In this document: positions 58,277-64,000 of the stretch, one piece after another
Layout: every line of letters begins with the position of its first letter
Position numbering within the stretch: position 1 is the stretch's first letter
Assembly (NCBI GenBank): GCA_051893555.1
Contig: JBJFHL010000016.1
Location: 5,097 to 69,096 of the forward strand
Origin: RGIG7179 sp051893555
GTDB lineage: Bacteria; Bacillota; Clostridia; Peptostreptococcales; Anaerovoracaceae
DNA length: 64,000 nucleotides
Direction of reading: 5' to 3'
Program-made: the position numbers and the translations under genes
Notes under the pieces: model-generated
What the model was told of the DNA's origin: nothing
Databases searched by the model: none
Seen by the model: only the letters and a program-made list of their open reading frames with translations

Positions 58277-59161
58277 ATGATCAAAAGTATGACAGGCTTC
58301 GGAAGAGGCGAATATTCGGACGGAAAGCGGAATATCATCGTGGAGATCAAATCGGTGAACCACCGCTATTCCGACATTACGGTAAAGATGCCGAGACGAT
58401 ATGCCTTTGCGGAGGACAAGGTGAAGAGCGCAGTAAAGGAAAAACTGCGCCGCGGAAAAGTGGATGTTTCCATTCTGGTGGAAAACATCACCGAAAACGA
58501 TGTGAACATCAAGCTCAATGAAATGCTGGCCAAGCAGTATTTTGACAATCTGAAACAGCTCCAGGATCAGTTCGACGTATCCGGAGACATATCCCTGCAG
58601 TTTCTGGCGTCCCTGCCGGATGTGATGAAGGCGATCCCGGATGTGGAAGACGAAGAAGAGATTACGAAAGCCATTCTGATTCCGACCGCCCAGGCTGCAG
58701 CCAACCTGGAAGAAATGCGGGCAGTAGAAGGACAGAAGCTGGCAGAAGACCTGATCGCCAAGGGCGAAAACATCAAGGCGATTCTGGACAAAATCGCAGA
58801 GCGGGCACCGCTGGTTGCCGTGGCGTATACCGAGAAACTGCGTGCCCGGATCACAGAACTGATCGGCAGCAGCGTACAGGTGCCGGAAGACCGGATTTTG
58901 GTGGAAGCTGCAATTTTCGCAGACAAATGTGCCATCGACGAAGAAATCACCCGCCTGAACAGCCACCTGATCCAAATGAAGGATATCATCACCAAGAGCA
59001 CCCAGCCGGATGGAAAGAAACTGGATTTCCTGGTGCAGGAGATGAACCGGGAAGCCAATACCATCGGCAGCAAGGCCAACGACATTACCATCACCGGCCA
59101 TATGCTGGATATCAAGAGCGAGATCGAAAAGATCCGCGAGCAGGTGCAGAATATCGAATAA
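58277..59161 (+). CDS. yicC: YicC-family endoribonuclease
   Basis: 294 residues, usual length. N-terminal MIKSMTGFGRGEY and VEIKSVNHRYSDITVKMPRRY are diagnostic, and the C-terminus VEAAIFADKCAIDEEITRLNSHL, GKKLDFLVQEMNREANTIGSKAND is typical. YicC proteins degrade small RNAs and affect stationary-phase survival. It ends with a terminator and is not followed by gmk-rpoZ as in Bacillus. Confidence 0.95.
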   Translation: MIKSMTGFGRGEYSDGKRNIIVEIKSVNHRYSDITVKMPRRYAFAEDKVKSAVKEKLRRGKVDVSILVENITENDVNIKLNEMLAKQYFDNLKQLQDQFDVSGDISLQFLASLPDVMKAIPDVEDEEEITKAILIPTAQAAANLEEMRAVEGQKLAEDLIAKGENIKAILDKIAERAPLVAVAYTEKLRARITELIGSSVQVPEDRILVEAAIFADKCAIDEEITRLNSHLIQMKDIITKSTQPDGKKLDFLVQEMNREANTIGSKANDITITGHMLDIKSEIEKIREQVQNIE

Positions 59162-59169
59162 AAGAAATG

Positions 59170-59208
59170 ACTCCCTCAGAATGCTTCGGTGCTCTGCGGG
59201 AGTTTTTT
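59170..59208 (+). terminator. Terminator after yicC
   Basis: ACTCCC (59170-59175) and GGGAGT (59198-59203) with an inner CAGA/TCTG pairing, then TTTTT. Confidence 0.8.
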
Positions 59209-59351
59209 ATACCCGGACTTTCGGCTGTTCCCTGACATTCTGAGAAAATGGGGAGAGTGGATTTTGCGCAGGGGCGGAGTGCAGGAGGGAATATTTCAGA
59301 GACCGGCGGCATAGAATGGCAAAAAAGAAATGAGGACAAGGGGGTGTCTTT

Positions 59352-60397
59352 ATGGAAAAGAAGAGCCGGGTGCCGCTATTTTCTTTATTTTTCTGGTGGG
59401 CGGCGCCATGGCAGTGCTGCAGGAGACCCGGGCGATTGAGGCTGGCATGGGACGGCTGATTCGGGCGCTGAAGGACAAGTCCATCGTCATTATCCCGGTG
59501 GTGATGCTGTTTTTCTCTCTGTGCGGGTCAGTGTTCGGCATGGCAGAGGAGACGATTCCGTTCATTCCGATCTTTGTTTCGCTGTGTCTGGCCATGGGAT
59601 TTCGGATCGCGCTGTATGCGGCCATGGTGAGTCTGACGATTTTGATGATTCTCCGGTATGCCATGCGGGTAAAAAAGGATCCGCACCGGTCGCTGATGTA
59701 TGAGGAGGACCGTCACCGGGAGGATGTGATCGATCTCCGTGAGCTGCCGGCGTTCGGCGGACGGGAAAAGGCGATTCTGCTGGTGTTTCTGGTGACCATC
59801 GGTCTGCTGATCTGGGGCGTCATCGAGAAGGGCTGGTATATGAACGAGATCGGCGCGCTGTTCCTGGGCATGTCGTTCGTGGTGGCGTCCATCGGTCGGC
59901 TGGGTTTCAACGGGTATGCCAATGTGCTGGGTGCAGGCATGGCGGCCATTGCGTCGGGTGCGCTGGTGGTTGGTTTCGCCCGGGGCATTCTGGTGGTCAT
60001 GTATGACGGAAATATTCTGGATACGATCCTTCACAGTGCGGCGATGGTTCTGGACCGGCTGCCGGGGATGGTGTCTGCACTGGGCATGTACATATTTCAG
60101 TGTATTCTCAGCTTTATTGTGCCGTCCGGATCGGGGCAGGCTGCTGTGTCGATTCCGATTCTGGCGCCGCTGGGCGATCTGGTGGGTGTGACAAGGCAGA
60201 CTTCCATCATCGCGTATCAGCTGGGTGATGGTATTTCCAACATTCTGACGCCGACGTCGGGTTATTTCATGGCGGGTCTGGCGCTGGCCAGGATCCCGTG
60301 GTCCAAGTGGGTCCGCTGGTTCCTGCCGCTGGTGGGTCTGCAGTATCTGTTGGGGGCGATTTTCGTGGCGGCAGCGCAGATGATGCAGCTGCAGTAG
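59352..60397 (+). pseudogene. Decayed YfcC-family transporter
   Basis: The ribosome site AGGGGGTG precedes ATG 59352, which reads MEKKSRVP, a YfcC-type start, but this frame soon stops. The conserved body is in another frame, from AIFFIFLVGGAMAVLQETRA. Compared with the intact paralogue at 16339, about 80 residues after the start are missing. A second, in-frame gap removes 44 residues between LCLAMGF and RIALY, including the ASATTNPFTIGIAQ motif. Codons to the C-terminus (IPSGSGQAAVSIPILAP) are otherwise intact. Two deletions make a functional carrier unlikely. Confidence 0.8.
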
Positions 60398-60447
60398 CAG
60401 GATGGGGTGGACAATTTCATAAAAAGGACAGAGAAGAATGTAAAATG

Positions 60448-60478
60448 GGCAGGTCATGGTTATGACTTGCCTTTCTTT
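60448..60478 (+). terminator. Terminator after the pseudogene
   Basis: GGCAGGTCAT pairs with ATGACTTGCC (one G-T pair) around GGTT, followed by TTTCTTT. Confidence 0.8.
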
Positions 60479-60575
60479 CATATTTATATCAGGTTTTTAG
60501 TTAATACGTGCATAGGAAATACTGTGCAGATTCAGTTCGTTTCCTTTGCGCGTTAAGCAAAAAAATGAGACATTC

Positions 60576-60642
60576 TGACACGAATGTGTCAAAACTGTGA
60601 AGAAAGTGTCATTTGTGTAAATGACACTTCTATTGTGTCACA
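60576..60642 (+). promoter_or_regulatory. Three upstream activator-like palindromes
   Basis: TGACAC-GAAT-GTGTCA (60576-60591), GTGTCATTT-GTGT-AAATGACAC (60606-60627) and TGTGTCACA (60634-60642). They lie about 60-140 bp upstream of the sigma-54-like promoter, a usual distance for NtrC/DctD-type enhancer proteins. Confidence 0.6.
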
Positions 60643-60699
60643 TATGAGAAAAGGTTGAAAATGCAGGAAAGTGACGAAAAAAAACCAAATTATGTTACT

Positions 60700-60715
60700 T
60701 GGCATGATGCTTGCT
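60700..60715 (+). promoter_or_regulatory. Sigma-54-type promoter of the TRAP operon
   Basis: TGGCAT-N5-TTGCT matches the -24/-12 consensus TGGCAC-N5-TTGCW, with GG and GC at the required distance. It is about 85 bp before the dctP start. Confidence 0.7.
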
Positions 60716-60799
60716 ATTATAGTAGAATGTAATTGCTCTACAGAGTGCGTACGATGTAGGGACACTCAAAATCTAAGGAAAAGGAAAAAGGAGAGAGTC

Positions 60800-61876
60800 A
60801 TGAAAAAATTTTTAGCGGTATTATTAACAATCGCAATGTTACTTAGTTTCTCCTTCGTTTTAACCGGTTGCGGCGGCTCCGACAATGGCGGAGATGCAGA
60901 ACAGACTGGCGGAGACGGAGAAACTTACACCTTCAGAATTGCACATCTGCAGACGGAACAGTCCGCAGCAGGTCAGTCCTTCCAGCACTTAGCAGATACT
61001 CTGGAAGAAAAGTCCGGCGGAAGAATCGAAGTTGAAATCTTCCCGGGCGGAACAATGGCTTCCGGAGATACCGAACTGGCTGAACTGGTTCGTGCCGGCA
61101 CAGTAGAAATGGTTCCGGTTCCGACCCACGCCCTTTCCGGTCTGACCCCGATTCCTGAATACAAAGTATTCGAAATGCCATATGTTTTCAGTGACTGGGA
61201 TGAAATCTATACTGTTCTCGACAGTGAGCTGGCTCAGGATTGGACCAAGCCGCTGCAGGAAAAAGCTGGTGTAAAGGTATACGGCGGCTTAGTAAAGGGT
61301 TGGTTATCCATCGGTTTAACGGATGATCCTATCTCTTCCCCGAGCGACTTAAAGGGTAAGAAGATCAGAACCATGTCCACTGACATGCAGATGGGTCTGA
61401 TCGAAGCTTTAGGCGGATCCCCGACAATGGTTGCATACGGTGAATTATACACCGCAATCCAGCAGAAGACTGTAGATGGTTCCCTGACTGCTACCAACTT
61501 ATATGTAGCTGACAGATTCGGTGAAGTTGTAGACTCCCTGTCCATCATCAGAGCAACTGCACACTTCCACTTACCGACAGTAAATCTGGCATGGTACAAC
61601 ACTCTGCCTGAAGATTTACAGGCAATCTTTGATGAATGCATGGAAGATTATCTGGAATTCGCACGTGCTGCTGAAAAGCAGGCTGATACCGATGCAATCC
61701 AGCAGTTACAGTCTGAAATGAACGTAACCGTAAAGGAATTCACGGATGAAGAATTAGCTCCGTTCAAGGAAGCTGCTCACAAGCTGTTCAGCGACAACTA
61801 TGATTCCTGCGGCGAAGGCACTATGGATGCTGTATTAGAATTATTAGGCAAGTCTGAAGAAAGCATTTTTGGCTAA
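60800..61876 (+). CDS. dctP: TRAP transporter solute-binding protein DctP
   Basis: 358 residues from ATG 60800, after AAAAAGGAGAG; a longer in-frame start at 60671 precedes the promoter. The signal MKKFLAVLLTIAMLL ends at the lipobox LTGCGG, so it is a lipoprotein. DctP features are FRIAHLQTEQSAAGQSFQHLADTLEEKSGGRIEVEIFPGGTM, GVKVYGGLVKGWLSIGLTDDPISSPSDLKGKKIRT and VADRFGEVVDSLSIIRATAHFHL. The family binds C4-dicarboxylates or other carboxylates. Codon use is TTA-rich and differs from the neighbours. Confidence 0.92.
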   Translation: MKKFLAVLLTIAMLLSFSFVLTGCGGSDNGGDAEQTGGDGETYTFRIAHLQTEQSAAGQSFQHLADTLEEKSGGRIEVEIFPGGTMASGDTELAELVRAGTVEMVPVPTHALSGLTPIPEYKVFEMPYVFSDWDEIYTVLDSELAQDWTKPLQEKAGVKVYGGLVKGWLSIGLTDDPISSPSDLKGKKIRTMSTDMQMGLIEALGGSPTMVAYGELYTAIQQKTVDGSLTATNLYVADRFGEVVDSLSIIRATAHFHLPTVNLAWYNTLPEDLQAIFDECMEDYLEFARAAEKQADTDAIQQLQSEMNVTVKEFTDEELAPFKEAAHKLFSDNYDSCGEGTMDAVLELLGKSEESIFG

Positions 61877-62071
61877 TCTGATTAGCGTTAAGGATTTGCT
61901 AAGAATTTAGCGAAAGCACTTTTTTAACACTGCGGAAGAGTCATTTTCAACGATGACTCTTCCATTTCTCATATGTAGGGCAGATTATCTCTACATGAAT
62001 ACAAAACCATATTATAAAAACCATAAAACAAACGAATCAATACATCAATGATAGAAAAGGAGGTTTTGGTC

Positions 62072-62617
62072 TTGCAGGAAGAAAAAAGATGGTATAACCG
62101 AATTGAACTGAATCTGGGAACCATCCTTATGGCAATCATGCTCGTCATGCTTACAGTGCAGGTTGTTGCCAGATATTGCTTCGGCACATCATGGGGCGAA
62201 ATCGATGAATTCTCAAGATACGGACTTATCTGGCTGGCGTATCTGTCGGCAATCTGGGCAACCTTCAGGGATATACAGATCAAGGTTGATATTTTATTAA
62301 AAGTATGGCCAAAGGCCATCAGAAAAGGAATCAAATGGCTGAGTGTCATTATATTCTTTGCATATTGCGTAATCGTTGCATATTACAGCTTCTTCTGGGT
62401 AATGGATGTTTATTCAGCAGGTACCACTTCGCTGGCATCGCATCTGCCGATGGTTATTTTCCAGTGTATCGTTCCAATTGCACATGTTTTGATGGCAATT
62501 CGTCTGATTCAGGTTGCAGTTCGGTATGCAAAGCATCCGGAAATTCTTGAAGAAAAATCTGCAGAAGAAGAGTTTGAAGAATATATGAGTGTAGCGAAAG
62601 GAGGCGAAGAAGAATAA
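62072..62617 (+). CDS. dctQ: TRAP transporter small permease DctQ
   Basis: 181 residues from TTG 62072, chosen because AAAGGAGG (62056-62063) stands 8 nt before it; ATG 62048 lies upstream of that site. Four transmembrane helices are seen (LGTILMAIMLVMLTVQVVARY, FSRYGLIWLAYLSAIWATF, SVIIFFAYCVIVAYYSFFWV and VIFQCIVPIAHVLMAIRLI). The helices contact DctM. It overlaps dctM by TAATG. Confidence 0.9.
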   Translation: MQEEKRWYNRIELNLGTILMAIMLVMLTVQVVARYCFGTSWGEIDEFSRYGLIWLAYLSAIWATFRDIQIKVDILLKVWPKAIRKGIKWLSVIIFFAYCVIVAYYSFFWVMDVYSAGTTSLASHLPMVIFQCIVPIAHVLMAIRLIQVAVRYAKHPEILEEKSAEEEFEEYMSVAKGGEEE

Positions 62618-63915
62618 TGGCAGGATTAGTTTTAATTTTACTATTCATCGTAATGCTGTTCCTGAACGTGCCAATTATGATTTCCCTTGGTGCAGCCAGC
62701 GTGGTGTATTGTCTGTTCTTGAGCAACGCACCAATGTCGATGATTACCAACGTTTATTTCACTTCACTGGACTCCTTCCCACTGATTGCAATCCCGTTCT
62801 TCGTACTTGCCGGAGACCTGATGATGCAGGGCGGTATTTCCAAACGTCTCATCAATCTGTGCCGTGCATTGATCGGAGGACTGACCGGTGCTCTCGGCGC
62901 GGTAACTGTTGTTGCAAGTATGGTATTCGCTGCAGTAGCCGGTTCCGGTACTGCTACCGTTGCCTGCATTGGCGGCATCACGATTCCTGAAATGATCAAG
63001 GAAAAATATGACAAGAACTATGCATGTGCAATGGCAGCCACTGCCGGCGCACTGGGTCCGATCATTCCGCCGAGTGTTGCAATGATCCTGTATGGTGTAG
63101 CAGCGCAGGTTTCCATCACAGGCCTGTTCCTGGGCGGTATCATTCCTGGCATTCTGATTGCTGGCGGACTGGTTGGTCTGAATACTTTCCTGGCAAAGAA
63201 GAATCACTGGGGTCTGGATAAGAACAGTACGGAAATCGAAATTCCTCCAGTAGGAAAGGCATTCAAAGAAGGTATCTGGTCTCTGATGGTTCCTGTCATC
63301 ATTCTGGGAGGAATCTACGGTGGTATCGTAACACCGACAGAAGCCGCCGTAATTGCCTGTGTATATGCTATTTTTATCAGCCTGTTTGTGTATAAGGAAT
63401 ATACCGTGAAGGATCTGCCGAATATTTTCAGACATTCTGTGGAAACAGTAGGTACAATCATGCTTCTGGTATCCTGTGCTTCTGCACTGGGTAAACTGCT
63501 GACCATTGAAAGCATTCCGCAGCAGCTGGCTTCTGCACTGTCCAGCATTTCTGACAGTCCGGTAATCATTCTGCTGATTATCAATATTTTCCTTCTGTTT
63601 GTCGGAATGTTCATGGAAACCTATGCGGCAATCATCCTGCTTACACCGGTGCTGCTTCCGACTGTGACTGCACTGGGCGTAGATCCTATGCACTTCGGTC
63701 TGATCATGGTAGTGAACCTGACTATCGGTTTATGTACTCCTCCGGTAGGTGTAAACCTGTTTATCGCTTCCAGAATCGGTGATGCGCCGATCGAAAAGAT
63801 GGTAAAATATCTACTTCCATGTCTGGGCGTCATGATTATAGTATTACTGCTCATTACGTATATTCCAAATCTGACCCTGTTCCTGCCGAAGCTGGTACTG
63901 GGCTATGGAGCTTAA
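62617..63915 (+). CDS. dctM: TRAP transporter large permease DctM
   Basis: 432 residues, about 12 helices. Diagnostic motifs are GDLMMQGGISKRLINLCRALIGGLTGALGAVTVVASMVFAAVAGSGTATVACIGGITIPEM and AATAGALGPIIPPSVAMILYGV, with IYGGIVTPTEAAVIACVYA and LCTPPVGVNLFIAS in the second half. DctM is the sodium- or proton-driven transport subunit. It is followed by a terminator and the window end. Confidence 0.95.
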   Translation: MAGLVLILLFIVMLFLNVPIMISLGAASVVYCLFLSNAPMSMITNVYFTSLDSFPLIAIPFFVLAGDLMMQGGISKRLINLCRALIGGLTGALGAVTVVASMVFAAVAGSGTATVACIGGITIPEMIKEKYDKNYACAMAATAGALGPIIPPSVAMILYGVAAQVSITGLFLGGIIPGILIAGGLVGLNTFLAKKNHWGLDKNSTEIEIPPVGKAFKEGIWSLMVPVIILGGIYGGIVTPTEAAVIACVYAIFISLFVYKEYTVKDLPNIFRHSVETVGTIMLLVSCASALGKLLTIESIPQQLASALSSISDSPVIILLIINIFLLFVGMFMETYAAIILLTPVLLPTVTALGVDPMHFGLIMVVNLTIGLCTPPVGVNLFIASRIGDAPIEKMVKYLLPCLGVMIIVLLLITYIPNLTLFLPKLVLGYGA

Positions 63916-63950
63916 CAGACTATATTATACTTCTTCATTTATTCTAAAAG

Positions 63951-63997
63951 GGGCTGTCGCATTAACGGAAAATAACCGTTAGAGCGGCGGCCCTCTT
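63951..63997 (+). terminator. Terminator of the TRAP operon
   Basis: GGGCTGTCGC (63951-63960) pairs with GCGGCGGCCC (63984-63993) with two G-T pairs, enclosing TAACGG/CCGTTA. A short T-rich run follows. Confidence 0.75.
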
Positions 63998-64000
63998 TCC

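Larger units (their letters stand above)
60398..60799. other. Regulatory gap upstream of dctP
   Basis: No gene is supported in 402 bp. A terminator (60448-60478), three TGTGTCA-type palindromes and a sigma-54-like promoter occupy it; each is listed separately. Confidence 0.7.

Noticed and set aside
60671..60799. N-terminal extension of DctP
   Set aside because: It would begin upstream of the predicted transcription start and before the clear lipoprotein signal MKKFLAVLL.

Overview
The window looks like a chromosomal segment of an anaerobic, Gram-positive, monoderm member of the Bacillota, most likely class Clostridia. The conserved block ylxM-ffh-rpsP-khpA-rimM-trmD and the ylm/divIVA block (yggS-sepF-yggT-divIVA-lspA-rluD) have the Firmicutes order. 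There is an LPXTG-type surface protein and no outer-membrane gene. Tungstate uptake, molybdopterin synthesis and arginine/peptide catabolism fit a fermentative gut or oral anaerobe. Base composition is moderate to slightly GC-rich by eye, with AT-rich intergenic regions. Assignment below class is not possible from the sequence alone. No rRNA, tRNA, CRISPR array, prophage or transposase gene was seen.

Layout. 1-2.7 kb: 3' end of a repeat-rich, sortase-anchored surface protein, convergent with a SARP/BTAD-type regulator. 2.9-7.7 kb: a secreted transglutaminase-like protein, then a compact type II secretion/type IV pilus-like operon (GspF-like protein, four small single-span proteins, PilT-like ATPase). 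7.7-14.5 kb: a truncated FakA-like DAK2 protein divergent from a DegV (FakB-like) protein, an ICMT-like methyltransferase, a GH3-like adenylating enzyme and a membrane HD-GYP protein. 14.5-21.7 kb: a FadR-type regulator divergent from an arginine/methylarginine locus: DDAH-like hydrolase, YfcC-type transporter, M20 amidohydrolase, second amidinotransferase-fold enzyme and RocB-like peptidase. 21.7-31 kb: housekeeping translation, division and envelope genes. 31.3-44.5 kb: two alpha/beta hydrolases leading into molybdenum/tungsten cofactor genes (moaC, mogA-MOSC fusion, moaA, MOSC protein), the tungstate ABC transporter tupABC, and two moeA-type genes, one fused to a periplasmic-binding-protein-like domain. 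A PD-(D/E)XK nuclease-like gene is inserted in this block. 44.6-50.9 kb: an OmpR-type response regulator and sensor kinase, then a MacB-type ABC transporter whose operon includes a large exported CARDB-like protein. 51-59 kb: rlmA, a LysR regulator, rqcH, an M18 aminopeptidase, an aminotransferase and yicC. 59.3-60.4 kb: a decayed YfcC-family transporter pseudogene. 60.4-64 kb: a TRAP transporter (dctPQM) behind what looks like a sigma-54 promoter with upstream activator palindromes.

The most interesting signals lie between genes. Two copies of a roughly 200-bp MITE-like element share 38-bp terminal inverted repeats (in tupA-tupB and upstream of the M18 gene). The tungstate operon has a structured leader followed by two intrinsic terminators and no visible promoter after them, which suggests attenuation or a riboswitch. 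Repeated TATACAATAT-type sites overlap both divergent promoters of the arginine locus. A PmrA-box-like direct repeat sits at the promoter of the ABC operon next to the two-component genes. The sigma-54 promoter has three TGTGTCA-type palindromes upstream. Two terminators overlap the next gene's promoter.
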